A DNA stretch of 64,000 nucleotides from assembly GCF_012295525.1 (NCBI RefSeq), contig NZ_CP051167.1:1922001-1986000 (forward strand), in the 5' to 3' direction. Shown here one piece after another: positions 55,776-64,000 of the stretch; the stretch's first letter is position 1; each line of letters opens with the position of its first letter. The translations under genes were made by a program, and so were the position numbers. The notes under the pieces are model-generated. The model was not told where the DNA came from. It did not search any database and saw nothing but the letters and a program-made list of their open reading frames with translations. The stretch is from Oxynema aestuarii AP17 (GTDB lineage Bacteria > Cyanobacteriota > Cyanobacteriia > Cyanobacteriales > Laspinemataceae).

Positions 55776-56152
55776 TCCTAGCTGTTCCTCAACTCTAGAG
55801 GATTATTCTAGGCGAGGGTTCGGCAATTGTGGCGCCGGGATCCGAGAGAGGGTCTGAGAGTGAGGGCGATCGCCCGTTTTTCCCATTCTTGACTTTTATA
55901 GCCCTCCTCAATCGGTTGCAAAATTGGTTGTAGGGCTGGAGACAGGACATTGCATGGCCGTGTCCTTACGGACATCCTTGTGAGTGGGAGCATCCTTCGG
56001 CTACGCTCAGGAACAGTTGCTCCCTACTTGAGTGACAAATCATTGAGAACGGCTATATGCATTTTAAAAGAGAAAAAGCTTATCAGTGAAGTAGAATATT
56101 ACCTAATGCCGAGTGGAGGCGATCGCCACCATCGATACTCCATGCAAGTATA
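55776..56152. other. Intergenic region with a repetitive hairpin
   Basis: 377 bases between divergent hydrolase genes. A long hairpin is formed by GGGAGCA (55986-55992) and TGCTCCC (56018-56024) with an inner TCCT/AGGA pair. Upstream, near 55945-55967, is a degenerate copy of the GGACACGGC/GCCGTGTCC palindrome. No gene was credible here. Confidence 0.6.
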
Positions 56153-56791
56153 ATGAAATCCACCTATTTCTACTTACACGGTTTCGCTTCCAGTCCCCAA
56201 TCGAATAAAGCCCGCCAGTTGGGCGATCGCTTTGCCGAACGGCACCTCACCTTGCACGTTCCCGACCTCAACTTCGGGAACTTCACCCATCTTACTTTCA
56301 CCCGCCAGTTAGAACGGGTCAGCCGCCTATTTCCACCGCCCCCGAGTCCGGTCACCCTCATCGGTTCCAGTTTTGGCGGTTTAACCGCCTTGTGGTTGGC
56401 GCAACAGTCCACTCAAGTCGATCGCCTCGTTATCCTTGCCCCCGCCTTGCGCTTTCTCTATTTTTGGCTGCCCACCCTCGATCCGACGGCCCTGCACGAT
56501 TGGGAAGCCCGGGGCTATTTGGATGTCTACCACTACGGCGAAGGGCGAGACGTTCCGCTTCATTACAATTTTGTAAAAGACTTGCAACAATATCGCGACG
56601 AACGGCTCGGACGATCGCGCCCGACCCTAATTTTACACGGACAACAGGACGAAGTGATTCCGATTCAAGCATCCCGGTCGTTTGTCCGCGATCGCCCCTG
56701 GGCGAACTTAGTCGAACTCGACAGCGACCACAGCCTCGCGAACGTCCTCCCGGAAATTTGGCACGAAATTCGCAATTTTTGCCAAATTTAG
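56153..56791 (+). CDS. YqiA-type alpha/beta hydrolase (esterase)
   Basis: 212 residues starting MKSTYFYLHGFASSPQSNKA, the YqiA/YcfP family start. The nucleophile elbow is GSSFGGLTALW, Asp lies in HGQQDEVIP and His in SDHSLAN, so the triad is complete. No signal peptide, so cytoplasmic. Substrate unknown; small esters or acyl-CoA are typical for the family. Confidence 0.92.
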   Translation: MKSTYFYLHGFASSPQSNKARQLGDRFAERHLTLHVPDLNFGNFTHLTFTRQLERVSRLFPPPPSPVTLIGSSFGGLTALWLAQQSTQVDRLVILAPALRFLYFWLPTLDPTALHDWEARGYLDVYHYGEGRDVPLHYNFVKDLQQYRDERLGRSRPTLILHGQQDEVIPIQASRSFVRDRPWANLVELDSDHSLANVLPEIWHEIRNFCQI

Positions 56792-56916
56792 GGCGATCTA
56801 CAATGGGTCACGAAAGAGAAAAAAATAGCCGAGGCGATCGTCCGAGCCATCGACTTTTTCAGAACCTTTCTGATACGATCTTCTCAGAAAGATAAACTGT
56901 ATTGATAGCCGATCGA

Positions 56917-56950
56917 CGAGTAGGGGCAATTCGCGAATCGCCCCTACTCG
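56917..56950. repeat. Long palindrome upstream of the CHAT gene
   Basis: CGAGTAGGGGC (56917-56927) and GCCCCTACTCG (56940-56950) pair, with inner ATTCGCGAAT adding more pairs and one A-C mismatch. The same core appears as a perfect palindrome after the gene at 59988-60025. Confidence 0.85.
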
Positions 56951-57176
56951 GGAATATTTACAAAAGTATCCTAAATAAGCAAAACGCTTAGTAGGTATTT
57001 CTAATGAGCTATTCATACTCTTCCTGAGGGGTGAAATTTATTTAGATGGGATGCCGTTAATTCGCTGATTCAAGCTGTGATTCCTATTTCCACGGCGATC
57101 GACGAACCGATTGGGTAGCTCACGAATTCGAGAAGTACGATCTAAAAATCGATAAATCTTGCGAGGATCGGAATCG

Positions 57177-59864
57177 ATGAAAAGAAAAAGATGGGGACAA
57201 TGGGGGCGGCGATCGCTCGGCGCATTCGTTTTATTCTTTTTATTGGGAATAGTATTAGGAATAACCGTGCCGATCGCAACTGCGCAACAGCCCCACGGAC
57301 AACCGCGATCGATCGCCCAAGTCCAAATCGATGCACGATCGACGATCGATCGCGCCCGGGAGGCGTATCGTTTGGGCGACTATGAGACGGCGGTACAATT
57401 GTGGCAACAACTCGCCCGAGAATTTGAGGAAGGGGGCGATCGCCTCAATGCGGCGATGGCGTGGAGTAATTTGGCGTTGAGCGATCGCCAATTAGGACGT
57501 TGGGAAGACGCGAGGACGGCGATCGCGCGTAGTTTTAGCCTGTTGGAAACGACGGAAAAAAGCGGCGATCGCGATCGCGTTTGGGCGCAAGCGGCGGACA
57601 TTCGCGGTGAATTATACCGAGGAATGGGAGACTTAGAAAATGCGATCGCCAGTTGGCAAGAAGCGGCAAAACTTTATCAGTTATCCGGTCAAAACGATCG
57701 CTTATTAAATAATCAGCTCAATCGGGCAGAAACTTTACAAGATTTAGGACTCTATCCGCGCGCCTGCAACGCCTTTTTAACAGCTTTAGAAATAGAAAGT
57801 CAAGACTGCGATCTTTCCGATTCTCAATTCGAGCAGTTTGTGAATTATTTGTGGAACGATCGAGAACTGAGCGCCCTCAAGCTGCGGGGGGCGATCGGGT
57901 TGGGAAACTTGTTTCGGTTGAGGGGAAATTTAATTGATTCGGCGACAATTTTATCAAAAACTGCCCAATTAAGCGCTCGGATCGACGATCGCGCCTTACA
58001 GGCGATCGCTTATTTAAGTTTGGGGAATACTCAGCGTTTTCTAGATGACAAAGAAGCGGCATTTGCCAGTTACGCGCGATCGGCACAATTGGCGACGTCC
58101 GAATTTTCGCAACTTCAAGCGCGACTCAATCAACTGAGTTTAACCATCGCCCTCAAACCGGAGAGCGAATCCACTAATTTAGCGCGAGAGTTAGAAAATC
58201 AAATTGGCATTGTTCCTTTAACACAACAGGGAATTTACGCTGAAATTAATTTTGCTAAAAGTTTAATTCAACTGGCGACTAAAATCCCAGAAAGTCAAGA
58301 GAGTCCCGATCGTTTTGCCGAGCGATCGCGGGAAAACTTCGATCGCGCCGAACGGATTTTGCAAAGGGCGATCGATCGCACTCGCCAACTGGGGAACGCG
58401 CGCGCCCAAGCGTATGCGTTAGGAACGTTAGGCAAGCTTTACGAAGCCCGACAGGACTGGGATCGAGCGATTCAATTTAGCCTGCAAGCACTACAATTCG
58501 CCCCGAGTTATACCGCCCCGGATATCGCTTACCAGTTTTTATGGCAGTTGGGACGACTCGAAAGCCACACCGGAGATCTGGACGCGGCGATCGCCCATTA
58601 CGGCGAAGCGGTGAAAACCTTGCAAGCTTTACGCAGCGACCTGGTGGCGATCGGGGACGAGGCGCAGTTCTCGTTTCGGGAAAGTGTGGAACCGATTTAT
58701 CGAGAATTCGCGGCTTTGCTGCTGCGGCGCGATCGTCAAGTCAGCCAAGCCGATTTGATTCAGGCGCGCGAAGTTGTAGAATCCTTGCAATTAGCAGAAC
58801 TCGATAACTTTTTCCAAGATGCTTGTTTGGACACCCAACCCGTCCAGATCGATCGCGTAGACGAGAAAGCCGCCGCAATTTATACAATTATTTTGAGCGA
58901 TCGCCTCGAAACGATCGTCTCCATACCCGGAAAGCCTTTAAAACATTACACCGCCGAAGTCGATCGCCCCACGGTCGAAGCCGAAATCGAAGCCATGCGC
59001 TTGTATCTCACCGATCCGCGACGGCGCAGCGCGATCGATCGCTTCCAACAGATCTCCCAACAAATTTACGATTGGATCGTCGGTCCGGCGTCGGTCGATC
59101 TGGAAAGGAATGCGATCGAAACCCTCGTTTTCGTCCTCGATGGCGGTTTTCGCAACCTTCCCATGAGTGCGCTTTACGACGGCGAAGGATATTTGATTGA
59201 AAAATACGCGATCGCCCTCACGCCGGGGTTGCAACTGCTCGAACCAAAACCCTTACAGAGTCAAACTCTCAGCGTTCTCACCGCCGGAATTAGCGAAGCC
59301 CGTCAGGGGTTTGTCGAACTTCCCGGCGTCGAAAGCGAACTCGATCGCATCGCCAACAAATTGCCGACCAAACGCCTACTCAATCCCTCATTTACCGAAG
59401 CGAATTTCAAAACGACCCTCGATCGATCGTCATTTCCCGTCGTCCATATTGCCAGTCACGGACAATTTAGCTCCGATGCCGACCAAACTTTTATTCTCAC
59501 GTGGGACGATCGCATCGACGTTCGCGAATTCGATACGTTGTTACGACGCAACGCTCAAGGGGCCGAACCGATCGAATTGCTAGTGTTGAGCGCCTGTCAA
59601 ACCGCCTCCGGAGACAAACGCGCGGCGTTGGGACTCGCCGGAGTCGCGGTCCGTGCGGGGGCTCGCAGCACGATCGCCTCTTTATGGTATGTGAGCGATC
59701 GGGCGACGGCACAACTGATGACGGAATTTTATCGCCAATTGAGCGATCGCCCTCAGAGTAAAGCGCAAGCGCTGCGAGGGGCGCAGCAAGCCTTATTGCA
59801 AAGCGAGGAGTTTTCGACCCCTTATTTTTGGTCGGCGTTCGTTTTAGTTGGCAATTGGTTGTAA
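57177..59864 (+). CDS. TPR and CHAT-domain (caspase-like) protein
   Basis: 895 residues from the ATG at 57177 (GAGGA 10 nt upstream); a TTG at 57159 is in frame. A membrane or signal segment lies at about 17-38. TPR-type helices (about 50-520; YRLGDYETAVQLWQQLAREF, ALGTLGKLYEARQDWDRAIQ) lead to a C-terminal CHAT domain (about 640-890) with the active-site His761 (VVHIASHGQFSSD) and Cys807 (LSACQTASGD). The family is caspase-like; cyanobacterial members are mostly uncharacterised, and a role in proteolytic signalling is inferred. The catalytic dyad is intact. Confidence 0.9.
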   Translation: MKRKRWGQWGRRSLGAFVLFFLLGIVLGITVPIATAQQPHGQPRSIAQVQIDARSTIDRAREAYRLGDYETAVQLWQQLAREFEEGGDRLNAAMAWSNLALSDRQLGRWEDARTAIARSFSLLETTEKSGDRDRVWAQAADIRGELYRGMGDLENAIASWQEAAKLYQLSGQNDRLLNNQLNRAETLQDLGLYPRACNAFLTALEIESQDCDLSDSQFEQFVNYLWNDRELSALKLRGAIGLGNLFRLRGNLIDSATILSKTAQLSARIDDRALQAIAYLSLGNTQRFLDDKEAAFASYARSAQLATSEFSQLQARLNQLSLTIALKPESESTNLARELENQIGIVPLTQQGIYAEINFAKSLIQLATKIPESQESPDRFAERSRENFDRAERILQRAIDRTRQLGNARAQAYALGTLGKLYEARQDWDRAIQFSLQALQFAPSYTAPDIAYQFLWQLGRLESHTGDLDAAIAHYGEAVKTLQALRSDLVAIGDEAQFSFRESVEPIYREFAALLLRRDRQVSQADLIQAREVVESLQLAELDNFFQDACLDTQPVQIDRVDEKAAAIYTIILSDRLETIVSIPGKPLKHYTAEVDRPTVEAEIEAMRLYLTDPRRRSAIDRFQQISQQIYDWIVGPASVDLERNAIETLVFVLDGGFRNLPMSALYDGEGYLIEKYAIALTPGLQLLEPKPLQSQTLSVLTAGISEARQGFVELPGVESELDRIANKLPTKRLLNPSFTEANFKTTLDRSSFPVVHIASHGQFSSDADQTFILTWDDRIDVREFDTLLRRNAQGAEPIELLVLSACQTASGDKRAALGLAGVAVRAGARSTIASLWYVSDRATAQLMTEFYRQLSDRPQSKAQALRGAQQALLQSEEFSTPYFWSAFVLVGNWL

Positions 59865-59987
59865 TGCCGATCTCGCGCCGAGCAATGATACAATCGGCGC
59901 GATCGCCGTTGACTCTCCCAGTTTCTTGTTGTATTCATCTCCAATCTTTGCAACGCCCGTACCAGGCCAAATTCGAGGGAAAATCCC

Positions 59988-60025
59988 CCCTGGTAGGGGC
60001 GATTCGCGAATCGCCCCTACCAGGG
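59988..60025. repeat. Perfect 38-nt palindrome between CHAT gene and mfd
   Basis: Two 19-nt halves meet at 60006/60007. The core GTAGGGGCGATTCG repeats the one at 56917-56950. It lies between convergent genes and could terminate both. It belongs to a known kind of cyanobacterial dispersed palindrome. Confidence 0.9.
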
Positions 60026-60040
60026 AGAATATCGGGACAG

Positions 60041-63000
60041 TTAACTGGCGGCGATCGCCGTTTCCGGTAAAGCCCCTTGCATTTTGCTCAAAATATCGAT
60101 CAGATACTCCAATTGTTGTTCGCGGCGCATGAACGACAGACCCCGGGCGCTGACTCTCCCTTTACTGTAAACAAACTTTTCTTGAACGCTGGGGCTTAAA
60201 TTTGCTTTGAGTACATTCCAGGCGGGCTCCTCCATCGGCGTTTCCAAAATAATATTTTGACCTTCCGGTTTAATGCGAGAGAAGCCCAACGGTTTAGCAA
60301 TTTGCTTGAGTTCGACAATTTGCATTAACTGTTTGACCGGATTGGGAAGCGGGCCGTAGCGATCGCTCCAATCCGCCGCAATTTGAGTTAACTCCTTGCG
60401 CGAACTTGCCGAGGCAATTTGACGATAAGCGACCATCTTTTGATCTAAATCGGTAATGTAATCGGTGGGAATAAACGCCGTCATCGGTAAATCGACCTGG
60501 GTTTCTTCCACTTGGGGAATTTCTTGACCGCGAATTTCTCGGATCGCTTCTTGCAGCATTTCCATATACAAATCGAATCCGATCGCGTCCATTTGACCGG
60601 ACTGTTCCGCCCCCAACAAATTACCGACGCCGCGTATTTCCATATCCCGCATCGCCAATTGATAGCCCGAACCCAATTGGCTGAACTCCTGAATCGCCCG
60701 CAGTCGCTTGCGCGCGTCGTCACTCAACACTTTATCTTTGGGATAAAACATCCAGGCGTGGGCTTGAATTCCGGCGCGACCGACGCGACCGCGCAGTTGA
60801 TACAATTGCGACAAGCCGAAACGATGGGCGTCCTCGATCAAAATCGTATTCACCCGAGGAATATCCAAACCGGACTCGATAATCGTGGTACAGACCAAGA
60901 TATCCGCCTCGCCGGAACTAAACCCGAGCACGATCGATTCGAGTTCCGACGCCGCCATCTGACCGTGGGCGATCGCGATCCGGGCGCTGGGGATCGTTTG
61001 CTGTAAAGACGCCGCCAACTCGTCGATCCCTTCAATGCGCGGCACCACGTAAAACACCTGTCCGCCGCGATCGAGTTCTTGGCGGATCGCCGTCCGCACG
61101 GTTTCCTCGTCGTAAGGGGCTAAATGGGTTTGAATCGGGCGGCGAGACGGCGGCGGGGTCGTAATCAAACTCATTTCGCGAATGCCGGACATCGCCATGT
61201 ATAACGTCCTCGGAATCGGGGTGGCGCTCAAGGTCAGCACGTCTACCTGAGTTTTATAACTCTTAATTTTTTCCTTCTGGTTGACCCCGAAACGCTGTTC
61301 TTCGTCTACCACCAGCAGTCCCAAGTCTCGAAATTTGACCGTTTTGCCCAAGATCGAGTGAGTTCCGACGACGACATCGAGTTCCCCAGTCGCGAGGCGC
61401 TGTTGGATGTCGCGCCGTTCTTGAGCAGTCCGGAAGCGGTTGAGCAGAGCGACTTGGATCGGGTAGGGAGCGAATCGCTCTTTGAGCGTGTGATAGTGCT
61501 GTTGAGTGAGAATAGTGGTGGGGGCGAGCAGGGCCACTTGTTTTCCGGCGGTGACCGCTTTAAAGATGGCGCGGATGGCGACTTCGGTTTTGCCAAAGCC
61601 GACGTCGCCGCAGACGAGGCGGTCCATGGGGCGATCGCCTTCCATGTCCCGTTTGACATCTTGGGTGGCTTTGAGCTGGTCGGGAGTCGGTTGGTAGGGG
61701 AAAGAGTCCTCTAATTCTTGTTGCCAAGGCATATCGGGCGGGTAGAGAAAGCCTTGCTGTTTGGAGCGTTTGGCGTAGAGGTCGAGCAGGTCCACGGCCA
61801 ATTTTTTAATGGCTTTGCGGACTTTATTTTTCGTTTTCTCCCAGGCTTTATTATTTTGGAGTTTGTTGAGTTGGGGTCTACCCCGTCCGGTTTGACGAAA
61901 ACGGCTCAAGGAATCGAGTTGATCGACGCGGACTTTGAGTAAGCCGTCGGCATATTTGACGGCGAGATATTCTCGATTTTCGAGTTTTTCGAGTTTGATA
62001 AATCTGCCGATTCCGTGGTGGCGGTGGACGACGTAATCGCCGGGACGGAGTTTGTTGGGATCGACTTGGGTAGATTTGGCGCGTCGGCGTTTGCGGATGT
62101 AGCTGGGGGTGGCGAGCAGGTGTTGACCGTAGAATTCACGATCGCCGAACAGGGCAATCCGAAAGGCGTCGAGGACGAATCCTTCGATTTCGGCGAGTCC
62201 TTTGTAACGCACGGCGATCGGAGTATGCTCGATTTGCAGGCGATCGATCGTGCGGTAATCGCGCGGGTTGGCGACGAATTGGGCGGGACAGTCGTGTTCT
62301 TGCAGCAGGGAAACCGATCGCGACGGCTGGGCGGATACGATAAAGATGCCGAAGCGGCGATCGCGTTGTTCGCGGATCGCTGCGGCCATTTTCCCGAATT
62401 GGTGCGGCATCACCGGAACCGGGTGGCTGTCGAGATTGTAGGGTTTTTGGACGTCCGGATGGGCGGGTCGGGACTCGGCGAGTTCGCTCAGGTAGAGGCG
62501 ATCGAACCCTTCGGTCTGCTCGAAAGTGTCGGCGATCGCCTCGTGGAAGCGCGCCAAGGGCGGATAGCCGGGAATGTCGTGATTTTGGGCGATTTGATAG
62601 TGATCTTCGACGATTTGGAACCAGCGATCGCCGTGGGCCTGGCATTGTTGCGGTTCGTCGATCGCCACTAGGGTATCCGGCGCCAGGTAGTCGAGGATCG
62701 AGGCGGGGCGATCGAACGCCAACCCCAGCAACCGCCCGATCCCGCGCGCGCCCTCCCCAAAGCGATTCTCGTCGGCAACTTCTACAGGGGCGATCGGCGC
62801 GAGTCCGGCGTCGGTCAGTCCCTCCTCGATCGCCGGACGAAAGCTCGTGGGGGTAAGGACGAGGCGATCGATCTTGTCGAGCGATCGTTGGGTGGACGGG
62901 TCGAATTCGCGCATCTGTTCGAGGTCGTCGCCGAACCAGTCCAGGCGCACGGGTAATTCCGCCGACACCGGGAAAATATCGACAATATCGCCGCGCCGAC

Positions 63001-63547
63001 TCCACTGACCCTCCATTTCGACCAAGGGGACGCGATCGTAACCCAAACGCGCCAGTTTTTCGTCGATCGCCTTTCCCTCGCACGTCGTTCCCGGCGTCAG
63101 CGTCCAGCAGTACGGCGCGAACCGATCCACGGGCGGTAAATGCGGTTGTAGCGCCCTCTGGGTCACCACGATCGCCATCGACGGGCGATCGCCCCCGTCG
63201 AGATCCCCCAGCGCCAGCAAATCCGCCAACACTTGCAACTGTCCCCAGATCGTCTCCGATTCCGGGTCGAAAGGTTCGTAAGGCGACGCCTCGGAAGTCG
63301 GGTAAAAATGCACCGTTTGCCACCCCATCGCCTCCAACTGGGCGGCCCAGCGACTGGCTTCTTCTAAAGTCGCCGTCACCACCACCAGGGGTCTACCCCC
63401 CTCTTGCGCCAGGGTCGATGCAATCAACCCTTTCGGTAAACGTCCGATCCCGTCGAGCTGGATGCAGCGTTGTTGCTCCAATTTTGCGAGCAGTTCCGTC
63501 GCCAGGGGCGATCGTCCGAGAGTGCGGAGAATTGAAGAAAACGCCAT
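60041..63547 (-). CDS. mfd: Transcription-repair coupling factor Mfd
   Basis: 1168 residues, normal length. It displaces stalled RNA polymerase and recruits UvrA. The N-terminal UvrB-like part (about 1-370), the RNA-polymerase interaction domain (about 490-550; [14 protein letters not shown]), the RecG-like helicase with Walker [14 protein letters not shown] and DEEQ box ([10 protein letters not shown]), motif VI region [14 protein letters not shown] and the C-terminal D7 domain (about 1010-1168) are all present. Convergent with the CHAT gene. Confidence 0.97.
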   Translation of the reverse strand: MAFSSILRTLGRSPLATELLAKLEQQRCIQLDGIGRLPKGLIASTLAQEGGRPLVVVTATLEEASRWAAQLEAMGWQTVHFYPTSEASPYEPFDPESETIWGQLQVLADLLALGDLDGGDRPSMAIVVTQRALQPHLPPVDRFAPYCWTLTPGTTCEGKAIDEKLARLGYDRVPLVEMEGQWSRRGDIVDIFPVSAELPVRLDWFGDDLEQMREFDPSTQRSLDKIDRLVLTPTSFRPAIEEGLTDAGLAPIAPVEVADENRFGEGARGIGRLLGLAFDRPASILDYLAPDTLVAIDEPQQCQAHGDRWFQIVEDHYQIAQNHDIPGYPPLARFHEAIADTFEQTEGFDRLYLSELAESRPAHPDVQKPYNLDSHPVPVMPHQFGKMAAAIREQRDRRFGIFIVSAQPSRSVSLLQEHDCPAQFVANPRDYRTIDRLQIEHTPIAVRYKGLAEIEGFVLDAFRIALFGDREFYGQHLLATPSYIRKRRRAKSTQVDPNKLRPGDYVVHRHHGIGRFIKLEKLENREYLAVKYADGLLKVRVDQLDSLSRFRQTGRGRPQLNKLQNNKAWEKTKNKVRKAIKKLAVDLLDLYAKRSKQQGFLYPPDMPWQQELEDSFPYQPTPDQLKATQDVKRDMEGDRPMDRLVCGDVGFGKTEVAIRAIFKAVTAGKQVALLAPTTILTQQHYHTLKERFAPYPIQVALLNRFRTAQERRDIQQRLATGELDVVVGTHSILGKTVKFRDLGLLVVDEEQRFGVNQKEKIKSYKTQVDVLTLSATPIPRTLYMAMSGIREMSLITTPPPSRRPIQTHLAPYDEETVRTAIRQELDRGGQVFYVVPRIEGIDELAASLQQTIPSARIAIAHGQMAASELESIVLGFSSGEADILVCTTIIESGLDIPRVNTILIEDAHRFGLSQLYQLRGRVGRAGIQAHAWMFYPKDKVLSDDARKRLRAIQEFSQLGSGYQLAMRDMEIRGVGNLLGAEQSGQMDAIGFDLYMEMLQEAIREIRGQEIPQVEETQVDLPMTAFIPTDYITDLDQKMVAYRQIASASSRKELTQIAADWSDRYGPLPNPVKQLMQIVELKQIAKPLGFSRIKPEGQNIILETPMEEPAWNVLKANLSPSVQEKFVYSKGRVSARGLSFMRREQQLEYLIDILSKMQGALPETAIAAS

Positions 63548-63717
63548 GACTTATCCGGTTGCCTCAATCTGTCTGAACCCTTATTTTAAAGGCGAAGCCC
63601 TCGCCAACAAAGCGATCGATCGATTCATCCAGACGCGATGACGAGAAGCGTTCCTTTGGATATTAGGATACAAAGACGATAGGCTAATTACGCCATCAGC
63701 CCCAGGCAATCTCAGAT

Positions 63718-64000
63718 ATGACCTCTATCACCTTGGAAATTTTTGTTATCCTGATCCTCATTCTCGGGAATGGAGTCTTCGCCATGTCCGAGATTGCCAT
63801 TGTCTCGGCCCGCAAAGCCCGCCTCCAGCAATGGGCCAATCAAGGCAATAAAAAAGCCCGCACCGCCTTAGACCTCGCCAACTCCCCCAACCGCTTTCTC
63901 TCCACCATTCAAGTTGGCATTACCTTAATCGGTATCCTCGCCGGAGCCTTTGGGGGCGCCACCCTCGCCGAAAAACTCAACACATCCCTCACCCAAATTC
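63718..64000 (+). CDS. CNNM/HlyC-type membrane protein, 5' part only
   Basis: The first 94 codons run to the window edge. MTSITLEIFVILILILGNGV and ANSPNRFLSTIQVGITLIGI match the DUF21 membrane domain, as in the gene at 22356. The upstream gap of 170 bases from the mfd start holds divergent promoters. It is truncated by the window, not broken. Confidence 0.88.
   Translation, partial: MTSITLEIFVILILILGNGVFAMSEIAIVSARKARLQQWANQGNKKARTALDLANSPNRFLSTIQVGITLIGILAGAFGGATLAEKLNTSLTQI

Noticed and set aside
55950-56153. Short plus-strand frame before the YqiA-type gene
   Set aside because: Made of repeat hairpin sequence; no ribosome site or protein character.

Overview
The window comes from a cyanobacterium. 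The octamer GCGATCGC (HIP1) and its shorter cores occur throughout. Several gene families seen here are typical of cyanobacteria: SmtA metallothionein, DUF1830, DUF928, CHAT-TPR proteins, pentapeptide-repeat proteins, CHASE2 and GAF-PAS cyclases, and a very long PAS histidine kinase. Base composition is moderately GC-rich, with AT-richer islands. The number of surface and signalling proteins and dispersed palindromes suggests a filamentous Oscillatoriales-type genome, but the sequence alone does not fix the genus. No rRNA, recognisable transposase, prophage or CRISPR array was seen.

Layout. 1-11.8 kb: a co-directional four-gene surface/outer-membrane operon (DUF11/SdrD-B protein, large barrel-like protein, CSLREA/beta-helix protein, DUF11-repeat protein), with ATGA overlaps between the first three. 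11.9-18.2 kb: a pentapeptide protein, a small membrane protein, a VIT-vWA protein, a secreted protein and an OmpR-type regulator. 18.4-24.9 kb: a multi-PAS histidine kinase divergent from the regulator, a ribbon-helix-helix protein with a palindrome upstream, a CNNM/HlyC-type membrane protein and an anchored protein. 25-31.4 kb: tRNA(CAU), pyrE, a GAF-PAS-cyclase, an amine oxidase, and thiC under a TPP riboswitch. 31.6-34.2 kb: smtA with an SmtB-type operator, a MITE-like repeat abutting a broken gene, and ggt. 34.9-39.6 kb: small proteins (two ComFB-like paralogues, a Cys-rich protein, DUF1830, pentapeptide), queC and moeB. 39.7-45.8 kb: a Zorya-like anti-phage operon (small protein, ZorA, ZorB, ZorC) followed by an Rpn-family nuclease whose 3' end is tandemly duplicated. 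46-64 kb: alcohol dehydrogenase, AmpG-like transporter, DUF928, a Cya2-like cyclase, an MBL-fold hydrolase, a cyclic-nucleotide-gated MscS channel, tRNA-Val(CAC), two alpha/beta hydrolases, a CHAT-TPR protein between two palindromes, mfd, and the start of a second CNNM/HlyC gene.

How the genes work together. The strongest candidate for something undescribed is the Zorya-like locus. It has the ZorA/ZorB motor and an EH-signature ZorC, but no ZorD helicase or ZorE nuclease next to it. A small unknown gene lies upstream and an Rpn-type nuclease downstream. A second theme is cyclic-nucleotide signalling: a cyclase with guanylyl-type substrate residues, an MBL-fold hydrolase and a channel with an intact cNMP-binding cassette lie in a row, and a separate adenylyl-type cyclase lies at 26-28 kb. 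A third theme is repeat-driven change: three related MITE-like copies, two matched long palindromes, and a 304-bp tandem duplication.
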